From: Sphagnum compactum
Lineage: Eukaryota; Bryophyta; Sphagnopsida; Sphagnales
Assembly (NCBI GenBank): GCA_965153455.1
Contig: OZ234497.1
Location: forward strand, 1,674,001 to 1,738,000
Reading direction: 5' to 3'
Length of the DNA stretch: 64,000 bases
This document shows, piece after piece, positions 22,119 to 35,040 of this stretch; positions within the stretch are counted from its first letter, which is position 1; the number at the start of each line of letters is the position of its first letter. The notes under the pieces were generated by a model. That model was given only the letters and a program-made list of their open reading frames with translations, searched no databases and had not been told where the DNA came from. The translations under genes and the position numbers were made by a program.

Positions 22119-25100
22119 TCGCATTTGGTCAATGCTTGATTCGTAAAATTCTAAGATGATTGCAAACTAGATGAAACAAATATAATGGAAAGTTTTTGTT
22201 GGGGTAGACTTTAAAATCACAACAACCCAATGGAAAGAGGCCCTTGTAATTGTGTAGTTGCTTCGTATCCAAGATGCAACACATTTTGATAGGCTGCATT
22301 TAGGGTTAGATTGGGCAATCGATTTTTCCATAACTCCATGTTTTTTTTTCTTTTTGTATGTGTACATGTTGAAGATAAATGACAAACATTGACAACATTT
22401 CTTTTCTTTTTCCTTTTTTTCCATTTTCCAATAAAAATGGGGTCAATACCAAAGATTTTTTTTTCATTTTTGTGAGGTAGATGGGTTGGTGACCCTCCAC
22501 AAGAAATTTTAGTTGAATTTGGTTACATGTTAAAGAGGACATTAAAAAAAGTTCAGATTTTTGCTATGCGTTGGCAACATGCTGGAACTTGTTATCAAAA
22601 TATGGCAATTTTATTTTATTTTTATCAAAATATGGCAACTTTGTAAGATTTTTTCTAACCAAACCCTTTGTAAGATTCACACTAACATTTTTTTTGTTTT
22701 CAAGTGGCAAACTTTCACACTAAAAAACATTAAAGGTCAATACATAAGCTTCCAAAGTTTTGTTTAAAAAGATTAGGCCTTTTTTTCATTTCGTATTCTT
22801 TGGTATTGACATTTGAATATGCCAAGCTAGTCTTGGTATTTGTAATTTTTTAAAAACATGCATACCCGCCTAGTTCTAATATTGGGTTTTTGAAAAAAAA
22901 ATCATGTACCAACCCAGTTGTGGTATTGGGTCCAAAAAAAAAATCTAGCAAATATGAAGTATGTATGTACCAATGTTGGCAAGTTCCTAGTTTGCATTAT
23001 TTAAACTAAGGTGTTCAAGTTCTTATGACTCAAACCCAAACCAACACCCTTTTGATAGAATCAGCACAAGAATCGAATTGTGGAACTAGTCTTTTGTTGG
23101 AATTGTGAAAAAACAACTTTTGAACTTGTTTTGAGGTAAAGTTCAACTTTTTAAAAAAAGTTGACAAATCAATTGAACTTTATAGATAAGTGATGAGACT
23201 TAATTACTTATAGTATCTTTGTACTTATACAATAGGGGATTGTGTAGTGCACATGAAATTGAAACTAGTTTCCAACAAAGTTCAAATGTCTTTGAATTTG
23301 AAAATATGTGCCAAAATTGGAATTGTACGATTTAAAAAATTGAAAACTAGGCTTAAACTTGCACTTAAAGAACCTACCAAACAAAATTTTCATGTCAAAA
23401 TTAAGATTGAAAGTTCTCTTAAAAGGAAAATTTGATCGACATTGGCATAAACTTGATATTGAAACTAATATAAAACTAATAACATCATAATGTTACCCTA
23501 CCATGTTGGTACTAGTGCAAGACTAATATTGCCTCAACCATACCAACCTTGTAGAGTTTAAATCAAATTGGGTATCAAGTACCTAGTGCATAGATACACA
23601 ATATACCATGCACATGCCTATACATCAAACCAACAATGGTATATGCATGTTGGGTAAATTTATGTTATTACATGAACCACATCCATATGACATGCATACA
23701 CACACACATCATAATTTACAAATTATTTTAACATGTGAACAAGGAACATCAGGATTGAATGTCATCCATAAAAAATGAACTTGACATTCAAACAATCTTT
23801 ACTTCATTCAAATGTTTTTCACACACATTGTTTTTGGGTAAAACTAACTAAAACTTTAAACCATAATGAAAACCAAGATCACCTCTTATGACAAACCTTC
23901 ACGAAATGTTCACCTTTCAACTTCTTTCTCTTATACTTCAACTTGACATGAATGAACATATTACCAACATACACCACTTTTATATTACTTAAACCCTATT
24001 TTTATGTTTTCACATTAGGTCAACGACATTTGTTGAATGATTATATCATCGTGGACTCACACTAATGAATGGATGTGATCTCTCAAAAGATGTCCATTAT
24101 CATTGATATGGTATGCCACAACATGTCAAATTTAAAGTAATACAAAAATATATATATATGAACAATTACAAATTGTAAACAGGTATTACCTCTAAATGGA
24201 CAATCAAAAGATAGTGCACACCAATCAAACAAGATCTATACTTGAATAATAGATATTGCATACTACGTAACCAACCTAATCAAAATGGTGAATTATTAAC
24301 AAAGGTCCAAAGGTACATTATCTATAAATAACCAATCAAGTCAAAAATTGAATAAAAACCAAATAGGGACCTTACATGTTGAATATATATTATGAAGACA
24401 CATGACGAAACCTTTTTTGTTCAATTATTGATTTGTGAAAACCAAGAACCAACTTATACTTTTCCATATTTTGTCACAACATGTTCCTAAAAAATCTTTC
24501 AAGATTGAAATATTTGAACTATCAATTTTCATTTGGTTGCACTTTTCTAATTTTAACTCCATTTCAACTTTCCTTTAACTTTAATTTGACATATGTGAGG
24601 TGAAAATTGTGTGAAATGCACATGGGAATGAAAATTTATTTTGGAAATAACTTTTATTTACAAAAACCTACATTGACATTATACTAGGTGTATTCAAGTT
24701 GGTTATATCAAAACTAACAATTATGCATAACATGTGAGTATTGTCAAAAAATGAAACTTAGGAAATTGGTAATTAGGGGTGTTTCAATAAGTCTCAATTT
24801 TTTTTCAAAATTTAGTTATTTGGTGGCCCAAAAAAAACTTAACAAAAACCTTGCTTTTGATCAAGTATGAAGAAAAATGAAAAAACAACCCCACATTAAT
24901 ATAAACATCCATGTATATGGGTAAAAGACATAATCAGTTAATAAAACAATTATAGATTTTTGGGGAATTTCAATTTCTTTATAAATGTTGAAGTAAAATT
25001 GGGCTAAGATTAAAATTACATGATAAAAGTATGTTTGAACTAATGCCCATCAATGCATCATCCCTTTGAAACCCACTATGACTTAATTGTGGATGAACCA

Positions 25101-26594
25101 CAATTGAGTTATCAAGGTTCCACCTATGTAAGCTATGGTAGCCCTTATCTTGTCAACTTTCATATTTCCTCCTCACACTATTTAGGTGACTACCAATGTA
25201 AATAGGTGATGTTACATTCACACATGAAGTTTGTGTGATTGTTACATAGATATAAGTATCAATGTTCAAACATGCACATGTCTGTAATAAATAGGTGACA
25301 TGGAAGCTAATGTGGCACCACTAACATTTACCTTAACTTTTAAAGTTAATCTACTTGTGTTAGGGAATTGGTCTATTATTTAAAATCTTTGGAATATGAA
25401 GATTTTGGTGTTTAACACCAATAATAAATCAACGAAAAATCCAATGTCATAGCTATTGGCAACATAATCAATTTTTGCCGTCACCATAATTAGGATTTGC
25501 TCCAATTCTCAAGTTCAAGTTCTGTCAACATTGTTTTGTCCAAACTTTGCCATCATTTTTGGTTCAAGCTCTTTGTTGCACAATTTTGATGTGTTTTCTT
25601 GCAATGTCATTGCTGGGGAAAAAACACGCATATGAAACACTTGTGTCGTTAAAAAAAACATGCAAAGAGATCACACGTGTTTTTTTTTTTTTAACACACA
25701 AAAAAACTACATAGATTGCTAATGCAAAAACATATAAAGAAAGTTCAAATATTGTTGGAAAAAAATACATGCAAAATGACATGTTGTTGAAGAAGAAACA
25801 CACAAAAAGAACATTACACCAAAAATGTCATTCTATGATTGGTCCTTATTGATTATATTAATCACTTATGCCATTTATAGTTAATTTGGACCTATTGTTT
25901 ATGCCATTTTTAGTCGTTTATCCACTTGTATAGGAACATTCATAAAATGGCATTTTTTGCACAATGGAAAAAGCAATGTTTTGTTCAAGGGAAAAAATCA
26001 CATGTATAGTGTGTTGTTAAAAACACAAAAAATTCCAAATGAGCTTGACAAAATGAAGAAGGAGTTAAAAATGGGTCCACTCACGGTTGGGGTACCCAAA
26101 AAAAAAAAAAAAAGACTTTAGAACTTTCTTAGAAATACTTTCTACAAATAACATTTACATTAAACAAATTCTAGTGCAAAAAATTGAATGTCCAATATAA
26201 GATAATTCATGTGGTGGTGGTGATTTTTCACATTCATACATAATTGTGCATGAATATTTTGGTTTACAAACAAAAACATAGAAAATGCAAAAACAGGCTT
26301 CTAAAATCAATTAACATGTTTTTTCACATTAATATTTCCTGCACATGTGACATGCATGTAAAGCTATAAATTTTGAACTTAACGAATATAAAAAAGTAGC
26401 TAGATTATTTGATAAAGGATTCATTTCCCTTGTAGCCCTTTGGTTCAAAATTTCAAGAATTTGAAATTTGCATGTGATTTTCTTTTTCATCAAATTGACA
26501 TAATGAACATGTAGTTGCATAAAGGGAAACATGTTTTTCTTACATAAAAAATTTGAAATCAATTGTATCATTTTATGCATTCCTTTGCATTCTT

Positions 26595-26684
26595 TTAACG
26601 AAAAACTATAATATGAACACTTGATTCCTTTTGAGTCCTTTGGCTCAAAAGGAATCAAATGTTCATATTATAGTTTTTTGTTAA
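26595..26684. repeat. Long fold-back palindrome, about 41-bp arms
   Basis: Left arm 26595-26635 and right arm 26644-26684 are inverted copies with two mismatches, around an 8-nt loop. The core arm reads ACTATAATATGAACACTTGA then TTCCTTTTGAG. Either strand would give a stable hairpin RNA. A degenerate relative of the left arm and loop (CCCTTGTAGCCCTTTGGTTC) is seen at about 26428-26448. Confidence 0.9.
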
Positions 26685-28577
26685 CTATATTCTATACAAC
26701 ATCCAACAATTGTTGGATTTTTTTTTTAGTTTTTTTTTTCAATACTCTATTTGTAGGAACACAAAAATACACCATAGTTGTAATATATTAAACAATACAA
26801 AAATCTAAAATGGCCCTTTTAAATCTTTTTTTAGTTAAACACTCCTTTTTGAACCCAACCATGAATGAACCCAAATGTTATTCACTTGCAAAATAAAAAC
26901 ATTTGGGCATGATAATTACGAATGGAGGTTCGCTAGATTATGGTGGTGGCATATTATAATTTAAAAAATACATAGGTCTGAAAAGTGATAACCAAAAAGC
27001 TAACTAAATAATAAACATCACTACACTTTTAGGTGATGGTGTTCATCAAAGAGATTTAACCTAACATTTGAGCCCTAACTTTTGTCACCTACCTTCTGGT
27101 ATGAATGTTGCATGAATATCATAAGTATGTGTTACTATGAAGATAAGTATATAGAAAAGACAATCACTACTAAGAATTGTGGGTGAATTCACCATGTGTT
27201 CCATTAGATTTTTTGGTGAAGTTGGACAAATGAATCGAAATAAATTTGGCCAATCCCCTAATGAACAAGAACTAGTTGGTATGGATAGAGAAATTGAACA
27301 AAAAAAATTTCTCTGTGAAATATGACCATGTAACACATCTAATGATGGTAGCCATGTGTTGTCCATTGTCATAGCTAGATGTCATTTTGGGATGAATAAA
27401 TAGCATAAAATAAAAATTCCAACCCCAAACTGAAAAACAATGACAACATTTTTATTATAGAAAATTGAGATTATATATATATAATTTATGATCATCCATT
27501 TAAAACTCAATTATTTAATTACAAAAATTAATATGATTTTTTATACTTTTTTTATTCCTCTCACAATGGGAATATTTAAACATAAACATAATATACATTT
27601 TTCATAATAAATAATTCTAGAATATTTATCAAAATTTTGGTTGCTTGTCATTTTTTGGGACAAGGACAAATAAGGTTTATGCACAAATTAACAAAGACCT
27701 CCAACTTGTTAATTTATGATCACTCAAAACTTCACATTGAAAATATGTTTAAAAAAAACTTGTATAACATGTTCATGAATTTACACTAATCAAAGTATTC
27801 ATGCAACAAAATTACAAACATTTACAAAACATGAAAATTATAAAGTATGTCCATAAACATGATGAATGACAATGGAGGTGAGCTGAACTTATTTCATTCT
27901 TAAATGAATTAAGTTACATTTTAAGGCCCCTTAATGAATTTATCGATTGAAATAAGCCCCCCTAGTGAATTTGTCTAGTGAAATAAATATTCTAGTGAAG
28001 TAGGTTCACTTTTCAAGCCCCATACTAAACTAGGTTAATGAATTGCACCCTTATTACTAGCGAATTAATGACCATGAGGTAAGTAAATGCATGTGGATGG
28101 TTACCATATGCTAACCATGGTCATCAAATGTGGGACATGAATACAACAAGAAAGTGTTTCCTATCCACACATCATGGAATCCTAGTGGGCTAGTGGGTTG
28201 CTAGTTTATCCTATCAACCTTGCAACATTCAACATGTACAAATTCCAAATTTGTTTCACTACATACATATCTAGTGTGTGTTTCACCTTTGTTCTTAAAG
28301 GTTGTGGGGATCATTTTGACTTGTTTTGAGTGTTGTCCATGAAGGCCATTATGCTTGTAAAACCCCTTCGCAATTGGCTTCTATTATATTTTACTAGTTT
28401 CAATAATCGCACAATAAATAACAACAACAAATTAATTGCAATCTCATTCTCCAACACCAAAGTACTCATGCTTGCTTGCAATGTCTAGCAAGAAATTAAG
28501 TTTTTAAAAAAAATCTTGTCCCATAAGAATGATCATGAATTGTGATAAGTATGGTGGGGACACCAATGTTTACAAAT

Positions 28578-28640
28578 TGGCGTAGTGGTTGGACCATTCC
28601 ACTTTAGTTTGGAGAAACTAAGTTCAAATGTTTTTACCAT
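28578..28640 (+). repeat. tRNA-like (SINE-type) patch
   Basis: TGGCGTAGTGGTTGG at about 28579-28593 fits a pol III box A (TRGCNNAGYNGG). AAGTTCAAATG follows at about 28620-28630 as a weak box B. No acceptor stem can be formed, so it is not a working tRNA gene. It may be the head of a decayed SINE. Confidence 0.3.
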
Positions 28641-30202
28641 TTCCAACTTTGTCCTAGATGACTTTCATGTAGGAAAGAAAACTAACCTTGCATTTAATTC
28701 ATGCTTATTTTTAGTGTTTACCATTGTAACAAGCTTTAACATAAGGTAAGGTGCCTCATTCGATGATTATGGTTGTAAGTTATATATGCCAACAATGGGG
28801 ACTATGGAGCTTACCCAATGCACAATGGTGTTCATAAGGCATTTTCTACCTTTTTTAGTCCCTTTATAAAGCATAATGGACAAGTATTATCCAATGTATC
28901 TAACATAACTATGGTTCAAATTCCACATGCCTATTATGCAAATCATGAAAATCATTATGTTATGGAACATGTTGGGTATAGGCCATGGTGCACATTATGT
29001 TATTTTTATAAATTTTGGCTTGACCTTTTGGATTCACTAAAATTCCTAATTGCACCAAGTCAAATGGCATGTGCTTGGCATGTTCCATAATACTAAATGA
29101 CCTTTTGAACCTATCATAAATCCCTAATTATTGATGTAAGGTAAAAATGTCTCAATATTTTTCTTTTATTGTAAAGTGGATTTTGAAAAATAAAATAATT
29201 ATTCAACATTTAAATGACAAACCTAAAATAATACTACAATATTTATATCAACTTGCAAGTCCAAAACTTTTCAAGAAATTAAAATTGAAGTTTAGATAAA
29301 TCAATTGATCACCACAACACCAAGATAAAAATACAATTATTTTACATGATGATGCAACTTGTAAATTACATCATGATAGTTTTGACTATGATTGTCATAA
29401 CTTGTGGATACATTGTGACTCAAAAGCTATGATATAAAAACAATTGGGAAAGCTAGTTTCCACACATAAAGCTTTCAATAGAAATGTAAAATTTCAAGCA
29501 ATGATTGAAAAGAATCATAAAAAAGATTGCAAGTAAATGCATCCAGTGCTCAATTGCTAATGTTACATATAATTGCATGACATGGTCAACTAAGGAAAAA
29601 AAATACACAACTTTGCAAATTGATTGTTTTTAGATTGTAAAATTGCATGTGCAACAAATAGATCTATGAGATTCGTACATGTCACATTTGATCTACTACT
29701 ATCATAACATCACATTATAAATTACAAATCATTATTACCTAATATGTTTTAGTCCTACATTAGGACAAATATTTAATTTCACTAGTAGAAAATGGTCATT
29801 TTGCGACTGGTCCATGCGACTAATTTTTAGTTGCAAGCGGCATTTGCAACTAAAATCTTAATAGTCGTGTTGGACAAGTCGCATTAACACTAATCGCAAA
29901 TGACAACGAATTTTGGATGAAAAAAAAAGTCAACAAAATACGTTTTCATCCTTTGACTAGTCATATACGTATTGTCATTTGCAACTAAGATGCGACTTTT
30001 TTGGTGAACAATGGGAACAAGTTATGTGTTGCCACATGTCCCAACTCTTAATAATTAAAAATATTTTATTATTATTTTGAAATAATCTAAGATGTTTATT
30101 TTTTATGTTTGGATAATTTAGATTGTGACACGTGGTGCAATAAAAATTTGCGATGTGACGAATTAATTGAATTTTTCCAAATTCAATTTAAATCAATATT
30201 TA

Positions 30203-30352
30203 GGTATGTAGGTTGCACTAGGTACCTACCTATATACCTACCTACCCATTTAGGCTAAACACCTATCTAAATAGGACCTATTTACCTACCTAGGCCAAAT
30301 ACCTACTTAGGTAGGTAGGTAGGCCAGTTAGGGAAATAGGTAGTTAGGTGTA
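30203..30352. repeat. CCTACCTA/TAGGTAGG repeat inside the CACTA element
   Basis: Dense ACCTACCT and AGGTAGGT words on the same strand, partly facing each other (for example the CCTACCTAGGCC area near 30281 and GGTAGGTAGGTAGGCC near 30308), so it is tandem and partly palindromic. Related blocks occur at 32.56-32.79 and 61.92-62.1 kb. Confidence 0.7.
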
Positions 30353-30454
30353 AGTACATGAATATTTATATTTTATTTTGGGTCAAGTCATATTTAATGA
30401 CTCATCCCATATGCCCATGTATTTTAATATGTAAATGTAGAACAAATCACCTTG

Positions 30455-30615
30455 TTTATATATATTTCAAGATGGGAATGAAAGCCAAAATGTATGGGAT
30501 AAACTTTTTAGTTGCAAGTCATTTACGACTAAAAATGTTCAGTTGCAAATGACTTGCAATTAACACGTTTATCCCATATGTTTTGGGTATCATTCCCATC
30601 TTCAAAAGTATATAA
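30455..30615. repeat. Long hairpin inside the CACTA element
   Basis: Left arm 30455-30524 and right arm 30547-30615 are inverted, about 85 percent matching by eye. They share AAGATGGGAATGA, CCAAAA, TATGGGATAAAC and TTGCAAGTCATTT, with a 22-nt loop at 30525-30546. The arms contain the subterminal TTGCAA motif. A transcript would fold into one long stem. Confidence 0.85.
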
Positions 30616-32312
30616 TTAAGTAAATAAGTGACACCTAACTAGTTAACTAATTAACTAATAGAATTATTAATTATTTAATGAATAAAATATAGAAAAATCA
30701 ATTAATAAACTTGATAATTAATTAATTAACAACTGAACTAGAAATTAACTAATTCACTTTATAAACTATCCAATTAAATAATTATTTATAATAATAATAA
30801 TCAATATCTTATTATTACTGAATTAATTATATTATTGAATTATTATTAAATATTAATTTATTTATTAGTTAGATAAACATTAATATTTATTAATTATAAT
30901 TATATATTAACTATAATAATCTATCAACCAATTTAATTAATTAATAATTGGTTAATATTGAAATATTTACCTAATTATTAATAAGTAATAAATTATTATT
31001 TCGTAACCAAAAAAATTAATACAATAACTGAAATATTCAGTATTTAATTATTAGTAATTATTAAATATTGACTACTAGGTTTTTTATATCTAATAATATA
31101 GTTAAAACCTAGCCTAGGTTAACAATTTTATTATAATTATTCCCATTATTATTTTCATTTATATAGTAAATAATAAATATAAAAGTCAATATTTAATAGT
31201 AAAAATAACATTAATTCAATTATTATTATAGCTAGTTGGTAGCTAAGGTTAACTATTTTATTTTATTATTCATATTATTAATTCACTCATTAAATCTATT
31301 TATGAACTATTACAATAAATATTTTATATTTTTAATAAATATACTTTTCTTTCAAAAATAATTTCTGCATTTGTATAATAATTTATTAGATTTCCATTCT
31401 AACGAATACATTAATTATTATATAATAATAAAATAATAGAATTGAGAATAGAAATTATATATCAGTAAATGATTATAGTCATTGACTAGTTAATAATTAA
31501 TAAATATCAACTATAAATTTTTAATACAAAAAATTAAAACTATATATTAATATTTCCTAGTAATTATTATATTAATCTAATAATATTTCATAATTGATTA
31601 CTTATAATAATAATGACAATAATGTAATTTGCCACTAGCCTAAGTTAGTTATTTTATTATTATTATTATTATTATTATATGTCACTTGTTAGAACTATTA
31701 TGATTTACTATAATTAAGTTTTCAGAAAGAGCAGTGAAAGTATTTACATCTTTGAGCATGCATCTATTCACCCTGGCCAATTATTTCTCCCAAAGCGAAA
31801 AAAACATCTGATAAATTTCGTCATTGTTCAAATAGAAGTTTCATAGAAACCTTGAATTTTTTTGTAATGTATTTGAAGGTTTTTAGCTCAAAAACTGTGC
31901 ATTACCATTTAATGTAACATCAAGGACATTTATAATAACAACAATACTTGAATACACATCTAATATGGTTGTTCGTATACATTCAAAATATACATTTATA
32001 AATCCTAATACACCCAACTATATTCCTTGAAATTCACAAAATATACCTTTATATTACTTATAGGGTTACAACTAAATTGGTCACATTTGCAACTAATGGT
32101 ACATAAATTGTTTTTCTTGGATGAAAATTAAACTAAATGTTCTTCACATGGAAGGATGAACACCAAAATAGTTGCAAATTAGTTCCACTGTAGTTGCAAA
32201 TATGACCAATAGAAGAAATAGTTGCAAAAATGTCCAAATGTAGTTGCAAATAACTGATAGTCACATGTAGTCACAAAAAGATTGGTTATATTTTGGCCTA
32301 TTTCTACTAGTG

Positions 32313-34620
32313 TTTTAGGGTCAAAGCATATTCCTTTTATCCACAATTATCTAAGTGATAGACTTTAGAGCAATTTTGAAAAACAAATTCCTCACACCAA
32401 ATAAAGATAAATCTCATAAATATACCAACCAAATAACATAAGAAAATACGGTAAACTTGAAATAAATTATAATTGGGTAAATATTCATAAGATTAAAAAA
32501 AATACCAAAGTAGAAATACATATATCAAGAAATCTTTATTGATGGGCATATTCAAACAAAAGACACCATCCTACCTATTGGCCACTCTATTACATAGCTT
32601 CCTAACTTACCTATTTGCCTATTTGATCTATGTACCTAACTTGGCCCACATAATCTACCTCGCCTACCTACCTAATGTGTCTACCTTTCCTACATGGCAT
32701 GCCTAACTTACATACCAAACTTACATATGAATCTAGCCTAGATATCCGGCTAACTAACCTAACTACCTACTTACTTACAAGTAGTTAACTACATCAATTC
32801 TTTCAAGATGACTAGTTGTCATGTAGTCATAAAATAATAATCATTTAATATTAAAATCACATGATCATGATAAACACTGGTTCAAATGATTACACTACCA
32901 AGTTTGGACAATAGTCAAAATGTATTATTAGTCATGGATTCCATGTTTTAACATAGTGTCACAATTTTGGATTCCTTGGTAAAGCATGGAGTATAAGAGG
33001 TTTCAAAGCATATTCACGAAGCTATAGAATTGAAGGCACAAAAAACAAAGTTGAAAATTCCCAAGAGTCCTCATATTATGATCTATGGAGTAAAGAATAT
33101 TAGGTAGATATCAATATCAACACAACAAAGGGTGTGGGACAGTTTTTCATTATATTTCAAACTTTATAATGTGAATAATTGTATTTTTTAATTATGAATT
33201 TCAAATATTAAAACTTAATTGTATATTGGTTTGGTCCCTTAGTTCATATAGATGGACCAGTATTTATTTTGAAGGAAGATGTCATGTTTATCCAAAAACA
33301 TAAATTTAGGTCAAAGTTGGATGTGAAGGATATTGGTCATAAGGTATGAGCATTATCTTAATGTTAAGTCTTAAAAACTAGTCCAAGCTATTGCAAAAAC
33401 CCTAGCCAAAACAAAAGATTAATTAAAAAGGTTTGTGGTACACTTATTACATATAAGTGGATGTCATTGGTTTTTTCCACAAGTTCATAGGAACAACATT
33501 GATGCACTGCTAGATTTTTCAAGTGGTATCAAAGTTTTAAAACCACTTGATTCCTTATTTTGCAACAAAATGCAAACCCAAAGTGCATTCCTTAGCTTCC
33601 AAAAACAAATTATGTGGGACTTTTGAAATGGGATTAAAACAAATTCACAAGAAAAATTGTTGAAGTGAACTTACACAAACCAAAAAAGAGAGTGGTTAGT
33701 CCAAATTGAAGCCAAAATTTAGTGCGTGGACAAGCCATGAGGCACCGATTCATAAAACACATTACTTCGTGGGGGAATGTTGTGTTTCATGCTCCAATAA
33801 AAAATATTTTGACCCCTATTTCCTTTTATGGTTAGGAATCAATTACGTTAGATCTCTAGATGGAGAATACAAGCCCAAATTTTCATATCTATACTTAAAA
33901 ACCTTCCCAACTATCTAAATAGGGCCCAATTTGATAACATTTATTATTTAAACTTTTGTTTGAGAAATTCTAAACACTTCAAGATTCTAACTTCCCAAAG
34001 TGACAAAACCATTTGGGAGTGTTGATATTCACTCTCCGATATTTTTGGTGAGTGTGTTGGAGTTCCATAACATTCTTATAACCCACTCCCCTTGTCAAAT
34101 TAATAAAGTTATCACATTTTGTAGGAGCTATTATAAAGCAAGGTTTCTTAAGTGAAAGAAGAAAAAACAAGCTTCATATCTAACATGGAGTTTTATCAAG
34201 TGAAATTGCAACTCAATCTTGACAATCATATATTTCAAACCATTGTGGATTTTTTTAAAGAATGATTACAAATACAAAAGGAGAACTAAATAAAGGAATC
34301 AAATCATGCCCCATGCACAATGAATAAATAAAGGAGATCATGGAACGTCTAAACATTTGTTTCAAACGTTAAAAGAAAGGCCTAAAAAAAATCATCATAA
34401 CAAACCTATGGGACTAGGGAAGGAACTTTAAACAAAATATGAAAACTTGCAATAAGTGTGATTAGATTTCTATCATGAATTATACAACCTAGTCCCAACC
34501 ACATGATAGAGATTGTGAGGCAATTTTGTACTCAAATTACCTTACCAAAAGAACCAACAATAAAAACATGCAATCTCATATTTCAACACTAATAACTAAG
34601 GAGGAGCTTCATTCAACTAT
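32313..34620. other. AT-rich intergenic DNA with CCTA-rich block
   Basis: No gene supported. A block rich in CCTACCTA, CTAACTTA and ACCTAAC words lies at about 32565-32785, just outside the CACTA element. Frames such as plus 33435-33626 and 33706-33918 are not recognisable and probably are decayed repeat DNA. Confidence 0.5.
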
Positions 34621-34622
34621 AA

Positions 34623-35040
34623 ATGCTATGGCTAATAATACGCCTCAAGCTTAAATCAAATCATCATGTAGTTTTAAAAACATTTTTGGCATATCATCAA
34701 TGGAGATTACTTCCTAATTGTACAAAGTTTGCTTTCACAAGGGTGGTTGTTTTAAGGTGTCATCAATGGTTTGATTACTTTGTTGCAAAGGATAGTGTTA
34801 GAGAAGGGCTTTCCAACTATAGACCTACCACACTATTCAATGTTATGTACAAGATATATGTGAATGTGTTTCAATGAAGATTGTAGGATGTGTTAATGGA
34901 AGTGATAGACCTTGATCAAGTTGTGTTTTTGCCTTAGTTATGATATATCCTAAACAATGTTAAATTTGTTCAAGATATTTTAAATTTTTGTAAGAAGTCT
35001 AAGCATGATGTGATTTTTGACCTTAAACTAAATTTCAGCA
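34623..35040 (+). mobile_element. LINE-type (non-LTR) reverse transcriptase fragment, decayed
   Basis: One plus-strand frame carries the plant LINE RT landmarks in order: LSNYRPTTLFNVMYKIYVNV (family NxRPISLxNVxYKI), then DLDQVVFLP (family SPDQTxFVPGR), ILNNVKFVQDIL and KSKHDVIFDLKLNF (family KSKxxxxFLKLDFxKAYD). It is broken by stops after VNVFQ, after RL, and twice around FLP. Neither the catalytic YxDD block nor an endonuclease domain was found, so this is a piece of a dead element. Confidence 0.8.

Larger units (their letters stand above)
22130..29779. other. AT-rich gene-poor DNA
   Basis: No supported gene. Frames are short, A/T-skewed and without recognisable domains. A CA repeat lies at about 23699-23707, and scattered runs of A and T (for example 25681-25692, 26100-26113) are frequent. 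Most of it is probably decayed repetitive DNA; one clear palindrome (26595-26684) and one tRNA-like patch (about 28578-28640) are listed separately. Confidence 0.6.
29780..32312. mobile_element. Non-autonomous CACTA (En/Spm) transposon, complete ends
   Basis: The element begins CACTAGTAGAAA and ends TTTCTACTAGTG, a perfect 12-bp terminal inverted repeat with the CACTA signature. TTT precedes it (29777-29779) and follows it (32313-32315), the 3-bp target duplication typical of the superfamily. Length is 2533 bp. Subterminal motif TAGTTGCAA or its reverse TTGCAACTA occurs at 29828, 29844 and 29979 on the left and 32169, 32191, 32219 and 32241 on the right, as expected of transposase-binding repeats. 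The interior is very AT-rich (TTAATTAATA-type sequence) with CCTACCTA words and a hairpin. No transposase frame is present, so it depends on an autonomous relative. Confidence 0.93.
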
